From: Eopsaltria australis
Lineage: Eukaryota; Chordata; Aves; Passeriformes; Petroicidae
Reading direction: 5' to 3'
Length of the DNA stretch: 64,000 nucleotides
NCBI GenBank assembly: GCA_034509425.1
Contig: JAVTVJ010000369.1
Coordinates: forward strand, 341,501-405,500
The notes under the pieces were generated by a model. It searched no databases. It worked only from the letters and a program-made list of their open reading frames with translations, and had not been told where the DNA came from. Position numbers and translations under genes: made by a program. Of the stretch, positions 46,901-58,855 are shown piece by piece. Positions within the stretch are counted from its first letter, which is position 1; each line of letters begins with the position of its first letter.

Positions 46901-49900
46901 AAAGATTGGGGTTTTTCTTTCTGATTAAAAGACTTCTTGCAGATTGGCTGGATGATTGTTTGCTTTAATTATGTATGAGAAAGACCACTGAACCCTGTAA
47001 TTTTGGCTAAGGTATTGCTGTGTGTCTGACTTTGATTGGTATTGCTTCTGAAGCTCATGATGGGACCTTTAACCCAATGTGCCAAGCCGTAACAGTGGGA
47101 CTGCTCCACCAGTCCTGAGGCTGGACTCCCTTTTCCAGCCCTTTGAGTAACAACAGAGGTCTCACATTCAGTCCCTTTTCCTGCCTGAATAAAGACACTG
47201 AACCATAATAAAAATCTCTAGCTAATACCAAAAATACCAAGGATGATAGTATGTATTTACATAAAGGGAAAATAAAAATAGATACGAATTTATCATAATA
47301 ATGTTTCAGAGAATTTTAGAATGGTGAAAAGAGGTCAGAGATTTTTTTTCTACAGAATATGAAATAGGGCACCAGTTAGACATTAGGCTAAAGAATCCGT
47401 GATCACATCTAAGCCAATTTTGTCAGTCTGCGTTAAGTCTTATTTTTCTTTCATCAGAGGTTTTGAAAATATTATTTGAAATTCATGGAGAACCAGAAAA
47501 CCATGCTTCATCAGATTTTCTGTATCTGTTAATGTAGCTTCAGGGCATTTTTTAATATTTCCCAAATACTTTAGTAAACAACTCTTGCTTCTTCCTTTCC
47601 CCCTCTAGTCTTGAAATAGTTCAGCAACAGCTCTTACCCAATGAGTTGAAGTATTTCCTTCACCAGGAAAGCATTGAGGTGGTTTGTGGTTTTATTTCAC
47701 ATCAGTGCAATAACCTGGAAGGTTTTGTCTTCCTCCTTTTGATGGCTTTGTTTAGTCTGAGGTTCAAGAGTGGAAACCTGTTGTCATTCTGAACTTAAGG
47801 ACAGTTATTTGCAGAACAGGTTCTACTAGTTGTATTTAAATAAAACAAAAAGCACTTCATTAACTTTCTGAAGGGTGATGCTTTTTACTAGTTGTCGTTC
47901 TTTGTTGCATCATTTCTTACACAGCTATAAAAGCTATAAACTTGTCAGAATGCTTATTTATAGGGACCAAAATGTTTTTATTGAAATTTCCCAATACAGT
48001 CCAGGTGGTTTTGAATTTTAAAAAATTGCCTATTAGTAATTGAAATTAATTTCCCAATCACTTGGTTTTATTGGGTCTCAATAATTATTCTTGAGTTTTG
48101 GTAACTCCAAATAATGTTTCTAAAAGAATTAAAATAACCCACAGTACTACCACCAAACATTTCAACAATTTATTTATACAGCATTAGCAATATTATAAAA
48201 AGAATTTAGGTACGTTGTGCATGGGCAGTCCTTTGGGTAGAGGTGTCTCATTCTTTGACACAAGAAAACACAGTTTCTGGGTTTTCTAAGTTTCCATGTT
48301 CTATATCCAGGTACTGAATGCAATAGCTAAAAACTCAGCTGCTACAAAAATTCTTTCTAGTGAAAAGCACTCATACAGCCATTTTGGGAACATTGTACAT
48401 ATGGAGAAAGGGAAACAGTAGGCACAGTACCCAGAATCAGTCACCTGAATGCTCAAAAGGCCTGCCACAGCAGCCTGAACTGAGCTGGAGATCACTTCCA
48501 GGAAGCAGCCCAATTAATTTGTATGTGTGTATTCTGTAACCTACAGATGACTTGATTATGTTAAGAAAAATGGCTCTTAGAGTGTGAAAACCTAAGGAAA
48601 AAACCCTGGAATGGCTACAATTAAGCTGATACATATTGCTTATAAAACTAGTAAGAAATCAGAGCATCAAGTAAAATCAATTAATAATTGAGCATAGAGT
48701 ATGAAGTAATTCATTACATAAACTAATTGTACTGTTTTTAAAAAAAGATGATGCTTCCTTCCAGCAAAATACTGACTGTAGCCAAATGTTGAGAGAATGA
48801 TCAATTTTAAAGGAAAGAAAAAGAAAGTTTGAATTCATCTGGAAGTTCAGGATTTGTCTCCTAAACAAATCTCTTAGCAAAATTATATAAAATCTTCCAG
48901 TATTACTGTAGGTCCACAGAAACTGGTGCATCTTCAAACCTGGATTTGGGGTTTTACATGGGACAGTCTTGTTCCTGTTTGAGGATGGCCAGGAACATCC
49001 CTTGTTAACCAGCCAGTCAAGTCTGGCCATGTGACAGAAAGGACCAGGGTGTGAGGTGGCAGCTGGGACTGTGCCTTCTGCAGGACTGAAGGTCTCAGTG
49101 CCACAATTCCAGGTTTGCCCAAGTGCTTTCCCCCCTGACTGCCCAGCACCAGCTCAGGGCTGGAAGCAGCAGTGCCAAGCCTGGATGGTGCTGTGCGTGA
49201 GTTAATAAGCCCTGCCAGCTTTAATTGGACTGTGTGGAAACAAGGCAGCTATTGTGCATCCTTAGCCTAATTTATTTCCAAATTTGATAATCCACCCAGT
49301 ATTAATGGAGAGCTGGCTGTAATTATTTTTTACTGGTTAGACTAGTTACAGAGTAAGTCATACTGCATTGTGTTCTCTTTCTCATATGTTCCATTATAAC
49401 TTTAAAGAACATATTGCATTATGCTTCCTTTTTGGCTTCATACTTTATACTTTACAAGAAATTTCGGAGCAGTGGTGTGGTAGTCACGTTTGCTAAGTCA
49501 GCTGAGTCTATTTATGCGTTTAACAAAGTGTCTCATATTCTTTTTTGTGCTCAGTAACAAATCTTTGAGCTACAGATTACGTGTAATAGACGTGTAATAA
49601 TTTACCATAAGTTGTGCAGCTTTGTATAAATATATATAAATATATAAATATAGAGGATATGTTATATGATAGTAGCAATAAATTGCTTCAAATGAATACA
49701 AGTGAAAGATGTGAAAAAGATTCTTGGTGCTTTCACTACCAGAAGCATCCCAAAACAATTTTTTAATAGTATCTGAATAAATTACTGGTTGAATTAATAA
49801 TAGGGCATCTGATGCACTGGACATGTCTTGGACACATAGAAAAAGAGTATCTTGTGATTTTGTGTATGACCCATAAGATAATATTGGGCTGAAATAAAAT

Positions 49901-51417
49901 TCCACTGAAATCATTAATTGCTATGTGACCAAGATGTCATGTTCTTTGTTTTAACGTAAAACACATGGCTTTGTTTATTTCCATTAAGCACGTTAGTAAT
50001 ATGCCAAAATGGATATGCACAGATGGACTGGCTGGTGAGATGGATCTAATTAAAACCTCATTGAAGGTGAAGGTTATAACTGCCATCTTTAATTTCACAT
50101 AATTTAAGGACAGTTAAGTCCCCTCATGTAACCAAGCACAGCAGCAGCCTCCACCCAGATCCAGAATAAAAATATGGTTTCAAATGCTGGAGTCACTGAT
50201 GGCAATACCAGCCAGAGGTGTTGCCACCACTTCCTCCATGCCTGCCTCTGCCCTGTGCTGCAGGGACTCAGTGTTGCCATGACATTTTGTTTGGGGGCCT
50301 CTCTGATGTAGGGTATCTGATTTAACAGTCTGCATTTGCTTTGCAAGAAACAGGAACAATGACAGAGAGGGTAGTTCATTGGAGAATTATGGAATATTTT
50401 AAGCTAATTTTTTTTTAATGTTTTTGCAGTGCAAATGTCAATATACAGGCTCCCGCCTCCTTCTTGCTGTGCTTTTTGTGATGTATGTTGCTCCCTAACC
50501 TGCTTCAGGTAATGGTCCAATGGAGTTCAGGGCTGTCTGAGGAATGGTGAAAAATCTTTGAGTGAAATACAAGAAGTGACAGAAAGAATAATACAGGTAC
50601 TTTATCAAAGAAATGTATATCTGGTATGGGTCTGTACATTAAAATAAGAGACATCTAATGCCTGACATGATTATGAAGTACCAACAAATAACCTGTTCAG
50701 CATAAAGGTTAACAGAAGTCAGAATACTGCATTTAAATGCAGGCTGGATCTGCAGAAAAGGCTGTCAATTTAGTGTCAGAGGGAACGTGCTTTTGTAGTC
50801 TTTGCAACATCAGTACAAATATCAGAAGCAAATGCACTTAATGTCACTGTGTCTAAAGCCAGCTCTTGGTCTAGTTTTTTTATCATGAGATCACATGAAC
50901 CAATCAGGCCCTGTCCTTTTGTGTTTCCTTCTGAACAACACAATTGAAAAGTTCATGTTGTCTTTATTCTGATCACTCTATTTGATTCACCTTCCCTTGC
51001 ATATTTCTATGGCTGATTAGGCTAAAAAAGCTGAGTGATAATGTCTTAACATTTATATATAGCAGAACATACCTTAAGGCCTATTAGAAGTCCATGAAAA
51101 TCTGCCAGCATGATTACATCCTTTTTAGTCTTCCTGTTTTCAGTTTGGACTGTTTGTGTTCTCCATACACAGTGTAGCACAAAGGGGTCTGGATCTATAA
51201 CTGAGGCTACTGCAGACCACAGAGGCCCCAAACAGCTCTCTGTTGGGAAATGGCCATCTCTGGCTGCACAAACATAAAGTATAAGTGAGCAATCCAGGCC
51301 CCATAGACAAGAGTTAGGCCTCTGCTCAAGGTTATTCTCAAGACAGCTGTGGGAAAGGGAGACATGAAAGCTGAAAACAAGCTGCAGGTGTCCAAAGATT
51401 AACTTGGCAGAAGAAAC
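46901..51417. other. Intergenic DNA, no gene seen
   Basis: This is AT-rich, low in CpG and without recognisable exons on either strand. It includes an AT microsatellite near 49.63 kb. Confidence 0.55.
49623..49653. repeat. TATA/AAATA microsatellite
   Basis: A short stretch of imperfect TATATAAA units (TATAAATATATATAAATATA). It is the source of a Tyr/Ile-rich false open frame on the minus strand. Confidence 0.8.
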
Positions 51418-51420
51418 TGT

Positions 51421-51601
51421 TGTTGTAGCCTTCTGATAATAATGTAGTGCTCTAATTAGAGAAAGATCCCGTGTGAAACTTCTGTAAGTAAATAATATTT
51501 TGAGCACGTAAAGTAGTATAAGTATGTGCACTGTCCGACAATAAACGAGCTTGATTTATGATTCACATTGGATCTACGTCTTGCTTCTCTCGCCACCAAC
51601 A
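51421..51601 (+). mobile_element. Alpharetrovirus-like LTR candidate
   Basis: It runs TGTTGTAGCC to CGCCACCAACA, with inverted ends. TATAAG at about 51512 is followed only some 27 nt later by AATAAACGAGC at 51540. A very short R with the poly(A) signal just before U5 is the plan of alpharetroviral LTRs. It has no clear target duplication and only 181 bp, so it may be truncated. Confidence 0.45.
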
Positions 51602-54124
51602 GCTCTCCTGCCTGCTTCCCCATTGAGCAGAGCCTGTCTGTGCTGTCCAGGGCACAGGCAGAGCAGGATGCAGTGCTGCAGTAGGATGTAATTTTGTATT
51701 TTCAGAGAAAGAGCAAAAACCCCAGAGGATGATACAGAAAGCAATAAGGAAAATCTAGGCAGCACCCCAATGGGCACTGATACCACAATCTGTTTGTTTC
51801 CTGCTGGGCAGTGACTCCTCCCAGCAGACTGCCGAGACAATGTCAGGAGCAGAAGTACACAAGCAAGTGCAGTCATACAAGGAAAATGCAGTGCTGCATT
51901 GCTGCCAGGCAGCAGGTCTGGGCACCCCCACTGTAGCTCAGCAGGAACCCTCTCACGAGCTCTGTGTTCCTCCACAGTGCTCAGATGCTTCCAGTGTCGC
52001 AAGATCAGATGTTTCCAATTTTTCTTCCTGTGGCGGCTACTTAGAAGTTCTTCTGCTGTCTGGAGAAAGCCAAATACTGGAAACCCTTTCCTGTCATATG
52101 ACTGGACCTGCTGCTGCAAATGAAGGGCTTGCCAGAAAGCTGGAATTCTGCAGCATGTGCACTGAGGCACTCCATCCAGCATTGCTGCTGGAGGCAGTGT
52201 TGTCACCATGGCGAGCTGGTGACTTGCTTTAGTAGAGACCAGTGAGGAGTGTGAGGGGAGCAGAGTTGAATCATTATAGGAGAGGTTGCAAGCCACATAT
52301 TGTCATTGCCCTTTGTAGCTTTGTAGCTCTTGGAGTGTCTTTTCAGAGGTGTGCTGCCCTTACAGCATGGGTGAGAGAGCACAGCCCCTAGGAGCTGACA
52401 GCAGGGCCTGACTGCTGCTGTTAGCAAAATAATTCTTCCAGTTGGCAAACCTCTCCTAGTATTTTCCCAGGATAAAAGTCACTGTGAGCAAGGTACAAGC
52501 AAGGTGAACTATCTAACAAGGCTGTGGGCAGTTTTTGGGCTATAAACTGCCCACCATATGTGACTGCTCAAGCACCTGAACTTGTGCAGAATTTACCTTG
52601 CAGCCGAGAAGCTGCCCTGCCCTTTTGCTTTCCATCACGTGATTTGCTATGCAGGCAGGTGGTTTGTGATCCTGCAGCAATGCCCTATGTTACCTGTGCA
52701 CTTGACAACCCAGCTCCAGTCCTGCAAACTTAGAAACTTGTGTTTAGCCTGTCAGATTCCTGGAGATTAATCAGGCATATGAATGTTGGCTGGATCAGTA
52801 AATAGTTTCCCAGTTCTTTCAAATTCATTTATGGTAACACATTGCTTTACTTTGTTTTTCTTTCACATTTTCAAACCAGAACATTTAGTTCAAGGGTCAC
52901 ATACAGTCATTATCTTTAAATACTCTGTAAACATAAGTGCTGACAAGATCCTAGGTCAGCACATATCTCAGTGAAAACCATGAAGCATGCAGACAGCATG
53001 TACTGCAGTCAGAGTGAACAGGATCTGATAATATGCATAGGTTTTTCTTAAAAGGGACCAATGGTTTCTAATTAGTTTTTCACCCTCTCAAATCACACTT
53101 TTATGAAATAGCAAAAAGAAAAAAGCCCCAAACAGAAGAGCAGTATCATATCTGTGACTGTGAGAACATGAATAATAATGCAATGGAAAATGTTCTCATC
53201 AGTGTTTAAACTAACTTAAATGCTTTGAAAGAAACATGTGACAAAAGAGAAGTTGCCAGAGTTTTTCATCCCTCCCCTGAACAGAACTGCTTGTGCATAC
53301 AGAATTTCAGAGGTTTTGTTAGATTTGATTTACGCTGCATTGTAGCATTACCAAATGGAGCAATGTTCAGTACTTTGAAAACTAAGTCAAAAAAGAGTGA
53401 CTTCGTTTCAAATAAGTGTTCTGGTCATTGTTAGGTTTGAGTCCAGATCTCTTCTTGTTTATGCTGTTGTACATTTGGGCTGGTGCTGCCAGCACCTGTG
53501 GTTTCACCATGTCACAGCTTTCTAGGGCAGGTTTGCTGCGAGTGGCTACCAGGCTGTCAGCTCCCTGTCAGAGCTTCCCCAACTGACATGTGCTTCTTAT
53601 TATGAGATGGGAGACATTTGGGATTGGTTGGGAAATGACTGGCCCTTCTCATTCTGGAGGGAAGAGAAAAGCAAGTCCTTGAATCCTAAATGCTCACTGT
53701 CAGAAATCAAAGAATTAAATCTCCGCAGCAATTATTTTAAGCTACATTCATAATTTCCACACAATTCCATGCATTTTAGGAGCCCCAAGTCATGAATTTT
53801 GAAATTAAATGCATATACTAATAAACAAAATACCAGTGTTTTGGGAGGAATTCCAGGTATATATTAAGGAACAGATGGTTTTGGTGGGTTGCATCCATTT
53901 TGCTGTTTAACCTGGAATAAATGAAACTAGATAAAGTATTTAAAGCAGAAATTCCCAAACTGTCCATTTCTGTGTCTCTACCATTTACCTCTACTTGTGG
54001 ATCCAAAAACTGATTCTGTGTTTAACAAGGAGGAACTGCTTAATCTTTATTAATATAAATGAGAGGAGTCTGTCACCCTTATGTAGGTGCTAAACGGATG
54101 TCTCCTATGAGACCATCATGTGAG
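51602..54124. other. Intergenic DNA before the provirus, no gene seen
   Basis: A 240-codon open frame on the minus strand (51574-52296) has no recognisable domain and no codon-level support. The rest is AT-rich with short frames only. Confidence 0.5.
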
Positions 54125-54130
54125 GACATC
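54125..54130. repeat. Provirus target site duplication, left
   Basis: GACATC directly abuts the left LTR end and is repeated at 62844-62849. A 6-bp duplication is typical of alpha- and betaretroviral integrases. Confidence 0.93.
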
Positions 54131-54736
54131 TATAGCTCGCTGGTTTTTCTGTCCCGCCCGGCGTTGCCATGACAGATTCCAGCTGGCTATATTTCCAGGA
54201 GTGCCCCTATTCCAAGGCACTCTGGCAGCGTCCCATAGACACTTAGCCAGAGAAACTGCGGCCTGCGGTGTGGTGCAGGAACGGTCCAGTTTAGCTATCA
54301 GCTGAAGATGAATAACGAGAGGGCCCTTGGAATGCCTTTAATTCTGAGTGGATTTATTGCAGGGTCTTCACACACAGAGGAGAGGCAGGGTCCAAGAGGG
54401 CGAGGGGCCCTCAGACACGGCCTTAAGAGTTACTATGTACCACCAATCACCAGGGGGTTTGGGGGAGTATAGGGAAGGCCTAAGGGTATTTGTTCCTATG
54501 GGATAGGGAAGGAACGGGGCTCAGGAGATAACAGGGAATAGAACAAAGGCTCTTAGGGGGAGGGAGGAGATGATGGACACTAGCAGTGGCTACTCTAGTT
54601 TGTCCTGGGTTAAACCATGGTCACTTCACTTTCCAGGGGTTTCCTATCTCCTTGGAACTTTCTCCACCAGTTATGTTTCTCCTTTTCTAAGTCTTCTCCC
54701 CCTGGAGTCTCCAAGGACACATCCACAGCAGCTACA
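54131..54736 (-). repeat. 3' LTR of the provirus (606 bp)
   Basis: Read on the minus strand it starts TGTAGCTGCTGTGG and ends CGAGCTATA. Compared with the 5' LTR it differs at 54155, 54170 and 54373 only. The env stop codon lies inside it, so about 42 codons of env are encoded by U3. Confidence 0.96.
54353..54358 (-). terminator. Poly(A) signal in the 3' LTR
   Basis: AATAAA on the minus strand (TTTATT on the plus) lies at the expected R position, about 380 nt from the U3 start. It is present in both LTRs. Confidence 0.75.
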
Positions 54737-55947
54737 TCTCCCCCTTCTGTTTTTCCTAAAAAGGCCCGTTGGATGAAGGATAACAAAAGATTTTTAACAC
54801 AAGTGAGAACACACAAGGTAATGACGATTGTTAGTAACATCCACAGAATTGAGCGGAGGATTCTGACCCCCCACCCTGAAAGTCCCCACTGGTCCATCAA
54901 GTGGTCCAGCCAATCTTTGCCTTCTGTCTTCAGCTGGTGAAGTTGATCTTTCATTTGTTGGAGAGTTTTGTGGATGCTTTGGCTGTTGGAGGATAAGTTC
55001 AAGCAGCACATGCCTTCAAACTCTTCACAGCCATGCCCGTGGGCTAGTAAGAGGAAGTCAATAGCTGCTCGGTTCTGGAGCGTTGCTTGCCTGGTGGCTT
55101 CTTCATCTTCTAGGAGCTGTGTCAGAGCACTCGAGGTCAGGTTGGCTTGCTTACCCAGCCAGCACTCCAGGTGAGAAAGCTCACCGAGGGCTTTCGCTGC
55201 AGCTGCCCAGGGTAGAAAAAGAGAGGCAGCTACCCTTTTTGAAAATGACCACCTGACAACTTCGCTGTCACAATTTGGGTCCAAATCCTGGATTTGCCTT
55301 TTGTGTTGCGCCAATTGGGATTTGTTCTGCCAATTCAGGATTTGCGTTTTGTCAGGTGCCAGCAGGGTAAGTTTTCCAGGAGTGCAGGAACCCCCTTTAA
55401 GACGAGAAGGTATTCCGGCCCATACTCGGTCTCCACAGATGAGGAATACCCCATTAGGGAGCACTTTGGGATCTTTGATGGAGTTGGACCATGTGATTTC
55501 AGTATCATTGCACCATATGGAATCTGAGTAAGACTTTTTATCAATTAGTGAGACATCTTGGTATGGTCCCCTCTTTCGAGAGGGAGAATCTTCCCAATTA
55601 TATACGGGGCTGAAGTGAGTGCAATAGTGTGGTTTGGCTGACCCCAACAAGTCTAACTCTTGGGGTTTGGAGCTCGCATGAGGAAGGGTCCTCATCCATC
55701 TGTCCCAGCTATGGGCTGGGTGAGCTCCTCTGCCCATAGCTTTGAACTCTCTGAAGTCCCCAGGGACTCCGACCAGGCACGTGGACATGGGGTTAGATGC
55801 ACTATCTAAACTGAGGCACATGCTGTCCTGCTTTAATACTTTTGCTAGTGTCACCCACACATTTTCCTTTGGCTGTTGAGCGAGCCATGGGGACACTCCT
55901 GAAAAGGCGAGGGCTAACAGCCACAGAGAGAGATGAGATGTCTCCAT
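54610..55947 (-). CDS. env: env: envelope glycoprotein, uninterrupted, alpharetrovirus-like TM
   Basis: The open frame extends from 56004, but the Met at 55947 directly precedes a hydrophobic signal (HLSLWLLALAFSG) and is preferred; it gives 445 residues. The surface subunit is short, about 215 residues including the signal. QHKR is the best candidate for cleavage and lacks the P4 Arg of the furin consensus. Counted from there, the TM subunit has Cys at positions 9 and 45 flanking the hydrophobic SLFLPWAAAA, the internal fusion-peptide plan of alpharetroviruses. LQNRAAIDFLLL and a CX6CC motif (CEEFEGMCC) follow, then the membrane anchor ILWMLLTIVITLCVLTC and a cytoplasmic tail of about 60 residues. 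The last 42 or so codons lie in the LTR. N-glycosylation sites include NDT, NKS, NLT and NLS. Env normally mediates receptor binding and fusion. No stop or frame change is present. Expression is unknown. Confidence 0.87.
   Translation of the reverse strand: METSHLSLWLLALAFSGVSPWLAQQPKENVWVTLAKVLKQDSMCLSLDSASNPMSTCLVGVPGDFREFKAMGRGAHPAHSWDRWMRTLPHASSKPQELDLLGSAKPHYCTHFSPVYNWEDSPSRKRGPYQDVSLIDKKSYSDSIWCNDTEITWSNSIKDPKVLPNGVFLICGDRVWAGIPSRLKGGSCTPGKLTLLAPDKTQILNWQNKSQLAQHKRQIQDLDPNCDSEVVRWSFSKRVAASLFLPWAAAAKALGELSHLECWLGKQANLTSSALTQLLEDEEATRQATLQNRAAIDFLLLAHGHGCEEFEGMCCLNLSSNSQSIHKTLQQMKDQLHQLKTEGKDWLDHLMDQWGLSGWGVRILRSILWMLLTIVITLCVLTCVKNLLLSFIQRAFLGKTEGGDVAAVDVSLETPGGEDLEKEKHNWWRKFQGDRKPLESEVTMV
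54737..54748 (-). other. Polypurine tract
   Basis: On the minus strand AGAAGGGGGAGA stands immediately before the 3' LTR. This is where plus-strand DNA synthesis is primed in retroviruses. It lies inside the env reading frame. Confidence 0.85.
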
Positions 55948-56145
55948 TTTCTGGGTTCTCTGGGGGCTCAGGGTTTCCTTCCTTAAAGGAAAGGGAACAC
56001 ACATTAGGGTATTAGGTAATTTTAGAACTTAACTACTTACTAAAAGCATTTCTCATTTTTTCTCCTCCCTCCACGGGGATAGGGTTAGGTTTGGGAAACA
56101 CACTAGGGAAACGTCTGAGGGGAAAACTCTGAAAAAACAGGGGGT

Positions 56146-58855
56146 TTAAAAACTGTTTCGTTGCTTCAGTGGATCTCTGTCTTCATCCTTGCAGCGTCTT
56201 CTCTTCCACGCCGCTTTGTCTTGCTCTTGTTGTTTGTCTGCATCACTGTTTTCAGGGCTTGCTTCTCGATAGGGTTTGATGTTACGCGCTGGTACCCACA
56301 TGGGTCCTGCTGAGATAGAAACACAAGCATACCCTCTTCCCCAAACAATAAGTCGATAGGGCCCTTTCACTTGTCCGCTTTCAAGGTCCTTAACCAGCAC
56401 TTGTGGTTGTTCTTTTAATTTGGCTTGAGTCGAATTAGAAAAATGCCGAAACACGGGGGGGACAGGTTCAGCGAATGAATTGTTTAAAAAGTTGATGGTA
56501 AAAAGAGCTTTACAAAGGCACTCTAAAGGTGATAAATTTTCTGTTCCTCTTTGCTGCTGGTTAAGGAGCTTTTTGATGTTCTGGTGGGTGCGTTCTACAA
56601 TGGATTGACCTGTGGGAGAATGAGGTATGCCAGTAACATGTTTGATTCCCCATTGTTGAAGGAATTCTTTAAACTTGTGGGAAGTGTATGCGGGCCCATT
56701 GTCAGTTTTGATTTCTTGTGGTGTCCCCAGCATAGAGAAGGCCATCATGAGATGTTTAGTGACATCTTTTGCTTTCTCACTAGTGTGAGCAGAGGCAAAG
56801 ACTGCTCCTGAGAAAGTGTCCACAGATACATGCACAAACTTTGACCGTCCAAACTGGGCGACGTGAGTGACATCCATTTGCCAAATCTGGCAACTGTTGA
56901 GTCCCCGGGGGTTCACTCCAGGATTTAGGGAGGGGACTTGGTATTTCTGGCAGTTTGAGCAGGTAGCTACTATTGCTCGAGCCTGCTCAAGGGAAAGGTG
57001 AAACATTCGCTTAAGAGCTGGGGCATTTTGATGAAAAAACCGGTGGCTGAGTTTGGCTTGTGCAAAGCTATCAGGAACATTGGACATTTGCACTGGCATT
57101 GCTAGGGCATCCGCCCTGCGGTTTCCCTCAGCAATGAATCCAGGGAGATCTGTGTGCGATCTCACGTGCATGACATGGAAGGGGTGCTTTCGATGTGACA
57201 ACAGATACACTAATCTTGAGAGCAACCCAAAGAGTTTTGGGTGGTCTACTTCTTTGAGGAGTGAGTGTTCTGCTCTAGCAGTAATTCTGGCCACATATGC
57301 TGAATCTGTGACCAAATTTAGAGGTTCCTGGAATTTCTCAAACACTCTTACAACAGCTGCTAGTTCTGCAATTTGTGGGGATCCTTCTACTACTTGAACT
57401 TCAGATTCCCACTCCTGAGTCTCTGGGTCTTTCCAGGTCAGTACTGACTTATGAGAGGACCCTGAGCCATCTGTAAAGACTGTCAGGGCATTTAAAGGTG
57501 TTTTACTTTGGAGGAATTTGGGTGCCAAATTGAATTTAGTATTAAAGAGATGGTGTTTCAATTTGTGACCTGTGATTTGGCCTGGATAACTGTCGAGGGC
57601 TAGCTGGAGGGGCTCATTGGTCTGGAGTAGTTCTTCTACATCTTTCATTCGCCAAGGAACATAAATCCATGAAAAATCACACCCTGCCAGGGTGCGGAGT
57701 CTTTTTCGGGCTCTTTTGATCAGCTGAGCAACCAGTTCTTGTGGTGTTGTAATACTTTTGGAAGGCTGGTGTGGAAAAAAAACCCACTCTATGATGAGAA
57801 GTGAATCTTTCAACTTCTCGTCCCATTGAAATATCAGTCCATGTAGGTGTGGTACCTTTCCTAGTATGATGAACCTGAAAGGCAGTTCTGGAGCTGTCCG
57901 ATGCGCTTGCTTGGAAGAGAGCGCTTGTTGCACTTTAACCAATAGCGTCCTTGGCTTCCGGAGTGATGGAAATTGGCGAGTCCAGACCTTTGCCTCCTTT
58001 CAGAAGCTGAAACAAGGGGGCGAGGTCCTCTGTCGTCAGACCTAGCAGAGGACGAACCCATTTGATGGACCCACAGAGCTGGTGTAGGTCCCGTAGGGTC
58101 TTGGGGTCGTTCTGGATGACGAGTTGCTGGGGTGCGATGGTTCTTTCGCCGATGCGAATGCCGAGGTACAACCAGGGGCAGGTGTGTTGAATCTTTTCCG
58201 ATTGAATTTCCATGCCTGAACTTTCAATGGCTTTCACAGTCTCTTTCAGGGTGGTGTCTAGATAGTCTTTTTGAGGGGCACAAACTAATATGTCATCCAT
58301 GTAGTGAAGAATGATTGCCTTGGGGAAGGCTTTTCGGACAGGTGCGAGGATTTTGGAGACGTACCACTGGCAGAGAACAGGGGCGTTCACCATACCCATT
58401 GGTAGTTTTTTCCAGTGATAACGCTTCATTGGGGCTTCCCGGTTGACTGAAGGGACTGAGAAAGCAAAGAGAGGAGCATCACGAGGATTAAGAGGAATAC
58501 TGAAAAAGCAGTCCTTGATGTCAATGACTACCAAAGGCCACTCTCGGGGGAGCATAGAGGGCGATGGTAGACCTGGCTGCAATGGACCCATTTCTTCTAT
58601 CACTTTATTGATCTCTTGCAAATCGTGGAGAAGCCTCCACTTGTCCTTTCCGGGTTTGCGTATCACAAAGACAGGGGAGTTCCAAAGACTGTCTGTTGGA
58701 ACAATGTTGCCTTTGGCAAGCTGTTCTTTGACTAGAGATTCAAGGGCGCTTAATTTTTCCTTGGAGAGGGGCCACTGTTCCACCTTGATGGGTTTATCAG
58801 TTTTCCAAGTCAGGGCTGGGGTGGAGCGCCTCTCAGTGGCCCCGATTAAAAATTT
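56146..58855 (-). pseudogene. pol: pol: reverse transcriptase, RNase H, integrase, with one frame change
   Basis: Part one (58855 to a stop at 57935) is reverse transcriptase. It has the palm motif VVIDIKDCFFSIPL, an unusual LPMGMVNAP where LPQG is typical, and catalytic YMDD at 58292-58303. Near 57940 the homology passes into another frame, within the thumb region. Part two (57942 to 56146) holds the RNase H acidic residues (TDG, IAEL, TDSAY, RRAD) and the integrase. The integrase has an HX3H and CX2C zinc site (SHRFFH, CSNC) and a D,D-35-E triad in WQMDVTH, TDNGPAYT and IVERTHQ. It ends with a C-terminal basic and aromatic domain. All catalytic residues are present, but the frame change divides the protein. 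No natural frameshift is known at this position, so it is read as a disabling mutation. Confidence 0.88.

Noticed and set aside
51574..52296. A 240-codon minus-strand open frame
   Set aside because: No recognisable domain, no splice or start support, and composition like random mid-GC sequence.
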